The position numbers and the translations under genes were made by a program. From assembly GCA_037783415.1 (NCBI GenBank), contig JAZGTN010000189.1:1178001-1242000 (forward strand): a stretch of DNA of 64,000 nucleotides, written 5' to 3'. Below, one piece after another: positions 13,369 to 26,700 of this stretch (position 1 is its first letter; each line of letters opens with the position of its first letter). The DNA is from Leptasterias polaris. Taxonomy: Eukaryota > Echinodermata > Asteroidea > Forcipulatida > Asteriidae. The notes below the pieces were generated by a model. It searched no databases, was not told where the DNA came from, and was given only the letters and a program-made list of their open reading frames with translations.

Positions 13369-13546
13369 AGGGCCCAATGTCATAGAGCTGCTTAAGCACA
13401 ACAAACCCATGCTTACCATGAGTAAGGTTACCAGCCAAAGTACAATGTCACATGTTCCATTTGTGACTGGTAACCTGCTTTTTTTTTGCTTAGCGGAAAA
13501 AATGTTAAGAACCATTGTCTGCTTAAGCAGCTCAATGAAATAGGGC
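13369..13546. mobile_element. Foldback MITE, CCCAATTTCATAGAGCTGC family
   Basis: Begins AGGGCCCAATGTCATAGAGC and ends GCTCAATGAAATAGGGC, with inverted TGCTTAAGCA-rich interior. Same family as 33802-33999, 41005-41199 and 41965-42138. It lies about 90 bp before tomosyn exon A. Confidence 0.75.
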
Positions 13547-13635
13547 AATCAGTTAAAGAGAACTCACACTAACAAGAAAGCGTCTGAGTGATTGTTGACA
13601 ATCATGACAGTTGTTATTGCCTTTGTTATATGAAG

Positions 13636-13752
13636 ATCGCAGCGAGGGTTCTTTTACCCGTTCAAGGAGCTCTAGTATGTCCAGCCTTGAGAAGGAGGCT
13701 AGGGAAGGAGTGCAGTGCTTGACATTTGCTGAGTCCTACACAAGAAAAACTG
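13636..13752 (+). CDS. STXBP5: Tomosyn exon A (serine-rich linker, RSRSSS)
   Basis: Acceptor TGAAG precedes 13636 and donor GTAAG starts at 13753. The exon enters with two bases of a split codon and leaves in phase 1. It reads SEGSFTRSRSSSMSSLEKEA and continues to TRKT, matching the SFSRSRSSSVTSIDKESRE stretch of vertebrate tomosyn, a serine-rich segment at the start of the C-terminal part. The acceptor is inferred: the polypyrimidine tract is weak, and an alternative AG ends at about 13609. The conserved part is unambiguous. Confidence 0.88.
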
Positions 13753-16700
13753 GTAAGCCTTGTGTTTGTCTGATACTAGTGTATCTAACCATTTAGCCTT
13801 AGCCTTGAAACTAGTTTTGCTGAGATGCTTCTCTGGCTTATTTTTAATTCTTGTTGCCTTTGAATTGGGCAATCCTGTAGGAAGGAAAAACATTCACAAG
13901 GATCCAGGTAGATTAATAATACAAGATAATTGTATAGCTCGCAATGCAGGAGCCTCTATGCGCAACACAAAACATAAAACAATGAAGTGATTAAGCAAGT
14001 TACAAAAATAAAGATTCAAACAAATGAGTTTTCAAAATTCCCTTGAAAATCTAAAGAGAGCAAGCTTTGCGAATGTGAAGAGGTAAGTCGTTCCATAATG
14101 AAGGTGCAATGAAGTTGAAGGCTCTTTGACCATAGAATTTAGTGAAAAAAGTAGTTTGCTTCAGTAGGGATCGGCCAGCAGATCAAAGAGAACGAAAACG
14201 AATACATTTACGGTGAAGATCAGATATATAATCAGGAGATAGGCCATGAAGAGCTTGGAAAGTGAGAAGATATAACGATACGCAATTTGATCGGGAGCCA
14301 GTGGAGTTTTTGTAAGACGGGTGATTGCATCTCACAGGGATGAGAAATTTCCGACTTCTATCTGAATATAAAATAATCTGAATTCAGACCTCTCATTGGC
14401 TGCTTTGTTAAAATGGCCGTTATTTTCTCCAGATGTAAGGAAGTCGTGCTCTTTTATTTACTCTTCTATTACCTACCTGCCAACTGTTCAGATTGAATTG
14501 GAATTGTCCAGATTTTTGAGATTACAGGCCGCAAAAAATCAGAACATTCCTGTTTCTGACAAGAGACATCAATGAGCAAGATAAAAGTTCTGGCAAAAGA
14601 GGGTGCCATTTGCTTGCGACAGTAGATATTTTCTTACAAGATACAGTGATTTTTGAACATTTAAAAAAATACATGCATCATTTCTGTGTGTACATGCAAT
14701 AATAAGCTTTACTCGCATGATTTCTTGCGTCACTATCTGTGGATCTGGTGTTCCTACTTTTGAGGTTTCAATAATGGCAGCTACATGTATGGGTTTGAAT
14801 AAAATCTGGTACCACGACTTGCTTAGTCACAAGTTACTGCTTATATTGGAACTCAAGTTTATAGACCACAAAGGGAAACTGACTGGGTAAATTTTAAAAT
14901 GATGTGGGATTTTAACCAATGACCTCCGGATTAACGTGCCCCGGCAATTCTGATATGGCCTTAGTGTACCTGCCAACTGTTCAGATTGAATTGGAATTGT
15001 CCAGATTTGTGAGATTACAGGCCGCAAAAAATCAGAACATTCCTATTTCTGACAATGACAGCAATGGAAACAAATCAAAAGGGTTCTGGTTAAACAGGGT
15101 GCCATTTGCTTGCGACGGTAGAGATTTTTACTCGCACGACTTCTTGCGTCGGGATCTGTGAACTCATAAAACTGTTGTTCCTGTTTCTGAGGTTTCAATG
15201 TTGGCAGGTATGCATAATTACTGAGATAACTGTTCCCATAATCTCCTTGAATTCTGTAACTCCGGTGGTCACTAGAAGGCGTAAATGCCATATTTTTAAC
15301 ATACCTCCTAAAATTTGGATCAGAGTATTGGACTATTTTATCAGGAATGACTCTCACCCAAGATCTAATGAGTGCTTTATTTGTTTGATGGCAGAGTCTG
15401 TGACGTCACCTTGTGTATGGGTGGGGACTACTCTAGGCTCGGTCCTTGTGATTGTTATTAATTTACCTCCACCAGGAGAGCAGCGTTATACTCAACCTGT
15501 TATCGTCACACCCAGTGGTATGTTACACTAACCATCATTATTTACCCAATTCACCTTGCACCATCACCATAATCAATCTTGCACGGTTTACTGAGAGGTG
15601 CACATTTTAGGTGACAGACACGAAGCCATTCAACCGTAAACTGCCGTGTAGCCAGGGATCACACCCAATTATACGATACAACCTGGGAAGCGGCAGCCAG
15701 GGGATCACCTTAAGGGGATGCGACTTTTTATATCAGATATCAAATAATAAACCACAAGGGAATGTTTAAATGATTTTGGGTTGAACAAAGAAAAATTGAC
15801 TAGAGCGGGATTTGAACCAACGACCTCCGGTTTAACGTGCCGGCGCTCTACCAACTGAGCTATCTAGCCCTATGTTGGCGGTCTCCCTATTTTGTCAATA
15901 TCTTTGTTCGGGGGGTGCCAGTCAGAAGCCATACAACCTTTAACTGCCGTGTAGCCAGGGATCACACCTAAGTTTACAACACAACTTGGGAAGCAGTAGT
16001 ACAGGGATTACAAGAGGATGAGACTTTTATTTCAAATATCATGAGGTGTCGTGGTTTATGGTTGAATCATTACAATACAATACAATACTTTATTTCCACT
16101 CAATCTATCAATCAAACATACATGGCTTAATACAAAATAGAATGTGGTTAAGTGGTGGGAGTCTCCAAAAAAGCAGAGCTTGTCGAGTAGAGACCCCCAT
16201 GACGTGTGTAGCTAAAATGTATTAATTGCATACAGAATTGTATTATTGTTTATTACACACTAAATGAATATAACAGGTTACACAAAACAAGGACAAGGAC
16301 TAGGACAATAAGACGCGGACGTAGGCCTACTGCACAGCAGTAAAATAATGGTCAAGAAGGTCAATCGGCAGAGAAAATGTAGGAAAAAAGATTACATTTC
16401 TGAATGAAAAAAAAAAAAATCAATAAATAAATCAATTCAGCCATTATGTAGTATCATATTTTTTCCAACATACACTTCAATTTTTTCTTAAATAAGTAAC
16501 GACTGTTCACGCATTTAATGTCATTATTTAAGGAATTCCAAAACTTAGGACCTTGATAACGAATTCCTTTTTGGGCAAATGTAGTACGTACATATGGAAT
16601 ATGGATGTCACTGGTGTGCCTGGTAAAGTGATGATGAACAAAGGTATTTGAAATGAACATAGATTGAAAATAATTAGGTAGTTCATGTTTAAAGAACTGA

Positions 16701-19700
16701 TACATAAAGACTCCTAATTGGAGCAAATAAATATCATTAACTTTAAGAGTCTTATGTCTAATGAATAATGGGTTTGAGTGAGCTCTAAAGTCTGCATTGT
16801 CAATAATTCTCGGTGCCCTTTTTTGTAAAATGAAAATTCTATTTGCAAGATGAGTGTTACCCCAGGCAAGTATACCATAGGTAACATGAGTTAAAATTAA
16901 AGTGTTATACATTGGAGTGTTATACATTGGAGTGTGGGTTCAAATCCTAGTCATTACATCTTGAGCAAGGCATTCAATTATAATTGCTTCTCTAAACCCA
17001 GGTGTACAAATGAGAACCTGAGAGGGCTGACACAGTATTGTGTTGGATTAACCTCTTAGTGCTAATTTAAGCATCTTTGGGTTGTATGCTCCCCAGGGAG
17101 TCGAGAAAGTTAGAAGAATTGTCTAAAAGTATGCGCGATGAACAGGGATAATAATGTTGTAAAGTGCCGTGGTCTACATGTAGCTACTAGGATACTTGGA
17201 TAAGAACCAACTGTTATTATCAAGTCACGTTTGTCTTTGTTTACCACTGTTTATTACAGGAACCATCTTACGTCTGAAGGGAAGCTCATTGCTCATGGCA
17301 TTCTTGGATTGCAATGGCAGCTTGATTACTCCTCCACATGAACCATGGAAAGATATCAATAGAGAAACAAAAGATGTCAGAGAAAAGAGTAAGTCATTGC
17401 CCAAAAGGCAAGGCAATTATCAGCTTGTGTATTCTTCCTCAAGATGTGGTTTTAATGGTGTTTAAATTTGGGGGTTATGTTTAATGTTTACAGTTTATGT
17501 TGTATGGTTTTATGGTTTATGTATTATGGTATGTTTCAGGTTTTATACAGTTTGACTTAATGGTTGTTAATGGTTAGTGGTTTGTTGGTTGTGGTTTATG
17601 GATACAGTTCAAGATGGTCTATGGTTGGAGGTTTATGGTTTGTAGTTTGTTAATTATTCTTGGTGGTATATTATTTGTGGTTTATGGTTAGTGGTATACT
17701 GCTTGTGGTTTAATATGTATGTATGGTTATGATCAGGGTTGAGGTTTTGTGCTTTATGCTTTATGGGTTATGTTTATACATTTATGTATTATGGTTTGGG
17801 GTTTATGTATTACGATTATGGTCTATGGTTTATGGATTATGTATTATGCTTTATGGATTATGTATTATGGGTTATGTACATTTATGTATTATGTATTATG
17901 TATTGCGGTTTATGGATTATGGTTTATGACCAATCATTGACAAGTGGCTGATACTGCCTGTTACCCATGTAAAAGTTTTGGTCATGAGTACTGGGCAACT
18001 CTAACTATTTTGATCCCAAACAGTCCATTTGCAAACTTTGCCATTGATTCTGGTTTATGGTTCATGGGTTAAAGGAACACGTTGCCTTGGATCGGGCGAG
18101 TTGGTCTATGAAAAGCGTTTGTAACCGTTTGTTATAAAATGCATATGGTAAGAATGGTGTTTAAAAAGTAGAATACAATGATCCACACAAATATGCCTCG
18201 AAATTGCGTGGTTTTCCTTTTATTTTGCGAACTAACACGGTCTGCCATTTTGTGGAGTCAAAAATTTGGCTCTACAAAATGGCGTGCCGTGTAAGTTTAC
18301 GAAGTAAAAGGAAAACCACACAATTTCGAGGCATATTTGTGTGGATCATTGTATTCAACTTTTAAAGCATCTTTCTAACATATGCATTTCATAACAAACA
18401 CTTTCAAACGCTTTTCATAGACCATCTCGCCCGATCCAAGGCAACGTGTCCCTTTAATGTTAAGGTTTATGTTCTTAAGTCCGTGGTTGATGGTACATTT
18501 ACGGTGTGTTCCCATGTACATCTTCCCAACCTTATGCATGAAAATGAACAACGGTAGTTTACTGAAAGGAGGAAAAAATGAAGTTGCAACAGGAGGGTAT
18601 AGACTGTGCAAGTCTCGCGCGTATACGAACAAGAAAACACGTCAAACGAAGAACATTTTTATTTCTGAAATCAAATCTTTGTTTTAAATTATTTTTCATG
18701 ACAAAATCTGAACAACACAAATAAATCATTACAACTTTATGAAATTAGTTTTAGCTTTTGAAAAAATTACACAAAAGTGTGTTAATTATTATTGAAAACA
18801 AATTAAAACTCTGGGACAAGGATGCTTTTTTGACAAAATCTTGCCCACGTAAAACTCCATATGGTTGGGACCACTATGGTCCCGGAAGTTCGAATGCGCG
18901 CGAGACTTGCACAAGTCTATTAAAGAAGTCTTGGTTTAAACAATACCAACTTCTCAAATGTCTTTTCCCAAAAAATTTGACTTGTTTTATTAGTGATGTA
19001 CAACACACAAGACAAATCTAACCATTTGACTTGTTTTATTAGTGATGTACAACACACAAGACAAATCTAACCATTTGACTTGTTTTATTAGTGATGTACA
19101 ACACACAAGACAAATCTAACCATTTGGATTGCATAACTTTGCAAATCAAACGACTATGTAAGAGTAATATTGTTTTTGTGACCTCTTTCAATAGGGCCAC
19201 CATTGTTACAGCGAAGTCGAATGTCTCCCTCCTCATCCACTGAAATTGCAGATCGGCAGTTTGTTGTCATCAGCTCTGAGAAAGAAGCAAAGGTTGGTCG
19301 ATTCATGATCTTAATATCTGCTCTATTACAGCTACTGACCCAATTGACCTGGGCCCAATTTCATGGCTCTGCTTACCGCCAAATTCTGTGCTTAAGATCA
19401 CAATTCCCCGCTTACCGAGCAAGTGCCAAATTTCTGCACTAGATGTGTAAGCGAAGAAAGCATAGTAACGTGGACTACGCAAGCACACATGTAAAAATAG
19501 CCTGCTAACCCGTGAAACACGCTTTACGCAAGCGCGGAATTCCCTGCTTCCGTGAGCGCCAATGTTTTGCTTACGGTAAGCAGAGCCATGAAATTGGGCC
19601 CTGACGTCATCACACAGGATAAATCTTGGTTGTACCAATTCGGGAGTCTGATTCCGTGGGCTTTTGTGCATGCAGCACTCGCTCTTATCCAATTCCCAAT

Positions 19701-22700
19701 CTTTTTCATATGTTACAATCTCATCCCCAGCCAAAAAAAACCTGTCGCATTATTTTCATCAAGAACGTCGAATACATCCACATTAAGCTCGGTGACAGCG
19801 GTAACTAACAGTATCTCAGGCCAAATTGAGGGCACAGCATATAACGAACACCAAGGAAAAGTTGCTTGCAGGCAATCTTTGGCAAATTCAAATTTGTTTG
19901 CATTCTTTGATTGATTTCTAATCAACAGGGGGGGGGGCCTTCTGAGGGAATAATATTGCAGGATGCTTGCAACCATTATCGTCTTTATAATAAGTAGGCT
20001 TTCAGATAAAAAGTCATTATTTGTTTCTAATCTTGTGAATAATGGATCTAAGGCATGACTAATGGGATCCTATGGATGTGTTTTATTGCAGGTGATATCA
20101 CTACCGTCTCAAACATGTGCTTATAGAGTCAAAGTAGCAGAATCCTCATACGTAGTCAGAGCAGACGTCATCAGCTTACAGAGTAAGTTCATTCGTTCAG
20201 AGCTACATTGACTAGCATAGAGAGCTAACTTTTGATTCCAGATGCACCAGTTTGTTAAGCCTCCTGCGTGGACGTGGACACGCTTGAGGTTTGTGCATGA
20301 CCTCGTGTAACAAGTCCCTAAGAAGGAACTTAAACAGATGTGTTGCCTTCTGTACAACTGCATGATTATACAATTTTGAAGTATTTAGCTCTTGGTTATT
20401 TTTAAAACAGGTACTCTGTGGTGAACAAAACCCATTGTCATTCCTAACCCCAAAGGGATAGTTTTAAACCATCCCTTTGTGGACGCTTAGAAGTGTCACT
20501 TCATTTCAGTTCAAAATTTGTCACAAAAGGCTACATTGTATGTTTGTTTGGAAGTTTGGAGGTTTCGTTGGGGTGTTAATTAGCTGTTCCGAACTTTCAG
20601 TCGGAACAGCTTTTGAAATCGTCCAGATTTTTATTTTTTATTTTTCTTTTTTTCTTTCTTTCCCTCAAATCGTATTGACTTAACCTGTGTCTCTTTCGAA
20701 GACCATATGTTATTCTTAGAATTATCAAAAGCAGACAAATCCTATATCATATTAAAGCTTATGCCCTGACTTGAATTTTAGATGTAATTAGATTAAAAAT
20801 CTTAATTAATTATTCACGTCACAGCTGTATGAATATTTAATTAGCCAATCTGATTTACACCATATCTCAAGAAGTAAACATCCGATCTTCAAACTTTTTT
20901 CAGTTATGGCATCGTCTTGTATTGTAGATGTCGATTCCGGTCTAACATTTTTCGTCACGTCATCATGACGTCATTTGTAGGTGTTTTTTCTTTTCGTATT
21001 AAAAAAAACGTTTTAGTAACGTTTTGGTGGTTCAAACACAAACCATGGCTACGAAGCTGTGCTATTTGATTAGGTTCAGTCACCTACAATTGTTCAGTTA
21101 GCCTGGAATATGGTTCGCTACTTGTGAATGCCTGTTAAGAATAGGACTTATCACAGTTCGCCGAGAAGTAATCCTTAGATATTATTGACAAACAATTTTA
21201 ATTAATTATTCACGTGACAGCACATGAATATTTAATTAGCCAAACTTGTTTTTGTCATATCTCAAGAAGTATACACCCGTTCCTCAAACTTTTTTCAGTC
21301 ATGGACTTGTCTTGTATTGCAGATGTAAATTCTAACTTAACATTTTCCCCACGTCATCATGACGTCACTTTTTTGCGCGTTTATTACTGTGTACAAACCG
21401 CATTGCGCTATTAGTGTAACAAAAACACTATTTTAAAACATTTTATTTCAAAATAAGTTAATTGTTAGTTTCCTACATAAAGTGTTTTGAAAAGTGAAAT
21501 ACTTTATATAAGTGATGTTCCAAGCCAAAAAAATTCATCAAAGGAGCGCTATAATTAGCCATAATTAGTCATTAATTGTTAATTTGTCCTGGCACTGTGG
21601 CTACAACGTTGTGCTTTTTGGATCAGGTCCAATCACCCTCAATTAAGTAACAATTTGGAATGTGTTTATTACGCACTGTGTAAGTCTGTCAATAATGGGA
21701 CTTATCTCAGTTCGCCCATTAGTAAGCCTGGGTTGTTATTGACAAACAGTCTTAATTAATTATTCCCGAGACAGCCGTATGAATATTTAATTAGCCAAAC
21801 TTGTTCCAGTCATATCTCAAGAAGTTTACATCCGATTCTCAAACTTTTTTCAGTTATTGACTCCTTGGGCATTGGAGATTAGCCTTGGGTATCCGTAACC
21901 CCATGTTGACCTGTACTTCCGGGTCAACCGGAAGTGGTACCATTTCTCAAGCACTACACACCCGATTTTCAAACTTTTTTCAGTTATAGACTCCTTGGGC
22001 ATGGGAGATTAGCCTTGGGTAACCGTGACCCCATGTTGACCTTTAGTTCTGGGTCAACCGGAAGTGACACCATATCTCAAGAACTACACAACCAATTTTC
22101 AAACTTTTTTTCAGTTATAGACTTCTTGGGCATGGGATATTAGCCTTGGGTAACCGTGACCCCATGTTGACCTTTACTTCTGGGTCAACCGGAAGTGGGA
22201 CCCTATCTCAAGAACTACACAACCGATTTTCAAACTTTTTTCAGTTATAGACTCCTTGGGCATTGGAGATTAGCCTTGAGTAACCGTGACTCCATGTTGA
22301 CCTTTACTTCCGGGTCAACCGGAAGTAAGACCATATCTCAAGAACTACACAATCAATTTTCAAACTTTTTTCAGTTATTGACTCTCAATGGGCATTGGAT
22401 ATTAGCCTTGGGTAACCGTGACCCCATGTTGACCTTTACTTCCGGGTCAACCGGAAGTGGGACCCTATCTCAAGAACTACACAACCGATTTTCAAACTTT
22501 TTTCAGTTATAGACTCCTTGGGCATTGGAGATTAGCCTTGCATTACCGTCACCCCATGTTGAACTTTACTTCCAAGTCAACCAGAAGTGGCACCATATCT
22601 CAGGAACTACAAAACCAATTTCAATTTTTATTTCAGTTATAGACTCCTTGGATATTGGAGATTAGCCATGGGTTACCGTGACCTATTGTTGACCTTTACT

Positions 22701-23676
22701 TCAAGGTCAACCGGAAGTGGGACCATATCTCAAGAACTACACACCCGATTTAATTATTATTCCTTTGAGCATTAAATGTTTACCAAGACCCCATGTTGAC
22801 CTTTATTTCCGGTTTAAAACTTCCGGTCAACAAGAGCACAAAACTTGATATATTCATATCTCCTGAACCACATGTCATAAGGTCGTAATGTTTGTGGTTT
22901 CTTGTAGCTTGGAAAGCTAGAAATTAAAAAAATTACCGGAACAGCTCTGTGATTGTTAGTTACAATCACTATCTCTAGTTTGTTTTTGAGATTGTTTTGG
23001 GTTTTCACTTTTGTACTGTTAATTTCATTTAGGCAATGTTTTATAGAGCTTACTGATAGTTCTGTACTGAGCCATATATGAGAGAGTTGCGACAAATTGT
23101 GATTAGAAGCCACAATTGGTAAAATAAAACGCATGTGTGCACTAAGTGTACAAGGCCAAACTGCACATTGAGTTGTGCTGCATTTGGACCAAAAATGTTG
23201 TCCAGCAACCATGTGACCAAAGGAAAGTGGTCCCTATATGTCACAACTCTCTCTCTACACAACTCTGGTTCAGTATAGACCATGTTACCTTTGTTTACAA
23301 AGTGGTGACCTTGTAGATTCTAAAGCGTTTCCCGCCGGGCAAGATACTACACAGGCATATGGGTGACATGGTTGGCTTGTGCGTAAAGCGCTCGCCTCTC
23401 ACCAAGGTGACCCAGGTTCGATACCCGGCCAGGGCCATATGTGAGTTGAGTTGTGCGTTGGTTCTCTGCTGTGCCACGAGGGTTTTCCAGACCATCCGGT
23501 TTTCCTCCCTCGGAAAAAATCAAACACTTTCGATCTCTGGCTGTGCTCCGTGGTCATAATGGGTTGATGTGGCTGGCTGCCAAAGGCACCCTTGCATGCC
23601 TGCTTCTCGAACATGTTGTAGCCGCGTCCTTCGCAATTCAGCTCTTAGCTGCCAGTAAGGATGATTAGCCTCCCAA

Positions 23677-23707
<31 letters not shown>

Positions 23708-26700
23708 GGGAAAATTTACATTTTGTGTCATAAATTTTCACATAAATTCAAGAGTTACAAAAGCAACAACTGTACAGCTTTTGAGATGTCCCCCCTTTCT
23801 TCATATCAAAAGTTGAGAAAAATCAGACAGTGCAATCTCCTTAAAACATAAGATTTGTTGTTTTCTTCCATTGATCTGTGTACAAACTGTGCCTGCAGGA
23901 AGTCCAGGCTCTGTGGCTCTTTTGTAAACATGTGATGTCACAGGTCACGTGGTCTATATTGGAAGTATTTTACTTGCCTGTTAAACCATGGAGCTTATTA
24001 ATATAGTGAACTTATTCATCTACTAAGGTCTCAAATCTTAACATTTCAAATAGCTACATGTATAGAACATGTACACTTGCTCCAGTACATTGTATTTTTA
24101 AAACTATAAGTATTGAAAGTAGCTCTCACAATTGATGTAGTGTTGCTATTAGTGGTCTAATTGATTGAGTAATTGTCGGTTACAGATAGCGTTTGTCTGG
24201 CATGCTATGTTGCCAATGGCCACATCATGGCGTTTAGTCTGCCGAGTTTTAGAGTTCTGCTTGATCACGACTACCTTCCACTTACCGATCTCAGGTTAGT
24301 ATATGTACCTGTCAGTTACCTCAACAACTAATGGGTCTTTACATTCCAATGAGCAATATTTCATGAGACAAATTATCAAATTCACAGCCATTTTGATTGA
24401 ATATCATTGAAAGTCAGGATTGAACCAAACTTCCCCGTACAAAAATGTACAGACCCATTTTTTCTGAGAATGATGTCATTGGATGTTAACAAGTTTTGCC
24501 CGGAAGAGTATGATATACGATGGCATTTTACACCATTTTAATGTGAGTTTAGAGACTTGTACTTTTTTTCCCCACTCTCATGAGGACTCTATCTATTGGA
24601 AAATGAGTTCATCACATAATAATTGTTGACATTTCCCTTGCTCTTCAGCAACTAATGGGAATTCTTGCTTTCACCTCAATGAGGTCAATATTTGATCTCG
24701 TGATGGTCTATCCAATGGGTCTAGAAATAGAACCTACATGTATAGAGTTTTTGCATTCTGATTGGTTAAAGACCAGTCATGTGAGTGTGTATTAACATGT
24801 GATATAAGGACCAGCTTTGTAAACCCTCTCTGTAAATAACGCAGACAGTGTATCAACAATTTCTGAGAATGTTTACAATTTTCTAAGTTTAGTATTAATG
24901 GAGTTATGAGCAGGGTTCAATTTCATGGCTCTGCTTATCGCGGAATTCTGCACTTGCACCCTGTTATGGGCCATAGAAGTATGGGCTTTACAGGACACTA
25001 TACACCCAAGAGTTCTTTGCACCCTGTTATGGGCCATAGAAGTATGGGCTTTACAGGACACTATACACCCAAGAGTTCTTTGCACCCTGTTATGGGCCAT
25101 AGAAGTATGGGCTTTACAGGACACTATACACCCAAGAGTTCTTTGCACCCTGTTATGGGCCATAGAAGTATGGGCTTTACAGGACACTATACACCCAAGA
25201 GTTCTTTGCACCCTGTTATGGGCCATAGAAGTATGGGCTTTACAGGACACTATACACCCAAGAGTTCTTTGCACCCTGTTATGGGCCATAGAAGTATGGG
25301 CTTTACAGGACACTATACACCCAAGAGTTCTTTGCACCCTGTTATGGGCCATAGAAGTATGGGCTTTACAGGACACTATACACCCAAGAGTTCTTTGCAC
25401 CCTGTTATGGGCCATAGAAGTATGGGCTTTACAGGACACTATACACCCAAGAGTTCTTTGCACCCTGTTATGGGCCATAGAAGTATGGGCTTTACAGGAC
25501 ACTATACACCCAAGAGTTCTTTGCACCCTGTTATGGGCCATAGAAGTATGGGCTTTACAGGACACTATACACCCAAGAGTTCTTTGCACCCTGTTATGGG
25601 CCATAGAAGTATGGGCTTTACAGGACACTATACACCCAAGAGTTCTTTGCACCCTGTTATGGGCCATAGAAGTATGGGCTTTACAGGACACTATACACCC
25701 AAGAGTTCTTTGCACCCTGTTATGGGCCATAGAAGTATGGGCTTTACAGGACACTATACACCCAAGAGTTCTTTGCACCCTGTTATGGGCCATAGAAGTA
25801 TGGGCTTTACAGGACACTATACACTCAAGAGTTCTTTGCACCCTGTTATGGGCCATAGAAGTATGGGCTTTACAGGACACTATACACTCAAGAGTTCTTT
25901 GCACCCTGTTATGGGCCATAGAAGTATGGGCTTTACAGGACACTATACACCCAAGAGTTCTTTGCACCCTGTTATGGGCCATAGAAGTATGGGCTTTACA
26001 GGACACTATACACCCAAGAGTTCTTTGCACCCTGTTATGGGCCATAGAAGTATGGGCTTTACAGGACACTATACACTCAAGAGTTCTTTGCACCCTGTTA
26101 TGGGCCATAGAAGTATGGGCTTTACAGGACACTATACACTCAAGAGTTCTTTGCACCCTGTTATGGGCCATAGAAGTATGGGCTTTACAGGACACTATAC
26201 ACTCAAGAGTTCTTTGCACCCTGTTATGGGCCAATAGAAGTATGGGCTTTACAGGACACTATACACCCAAGAGTTCTTTGCACCCTGTTATGGGCCATAG
26301 AAGTATGGGCTTTACAGGACACTATACACTCAAGAGTTCTTTGCACCCTGTTATGGGCCAATAGAAGTATGGGCTTTACAGGACACTATACACCCAAGAG
26401 TTCTTTGCACCCTGTTATGGGCCAATAGAAGTATGGGCTTTACAGGACACTATACACTCAAGAGTTCTTTGCACCCTGTTATGGGCCATAGAAGTATGGG
26501 CTTTACAGGACACTATACACCCAAGAGTTCTTTGCACCCTGTTATGGGCCATAGAAGTATGGGCTTTACAGGACACTATACACTCAAGAGTTCTTTGCAC
26601 CCTGTTATGGGCCATAGAAGTATGGGCTTTACAGGACACTATACACCCAAGAGTTCTTTGCACCCTGTTATGGGCCAATAGAAGTATGGGCTTTACAGGA

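Noticed and set aside
15798..15870. Functional tRNA-Asn gene
   Set aside because: C at position 33, mismatched stems and recurrence inside a dispersed repeat.
16454..16927. Host gene of 157 residues on the minus strand
   Set aside because: It is the C-terminal part of a non-LTR reverse transcriptase, followed by a repeat-type 3' tail.
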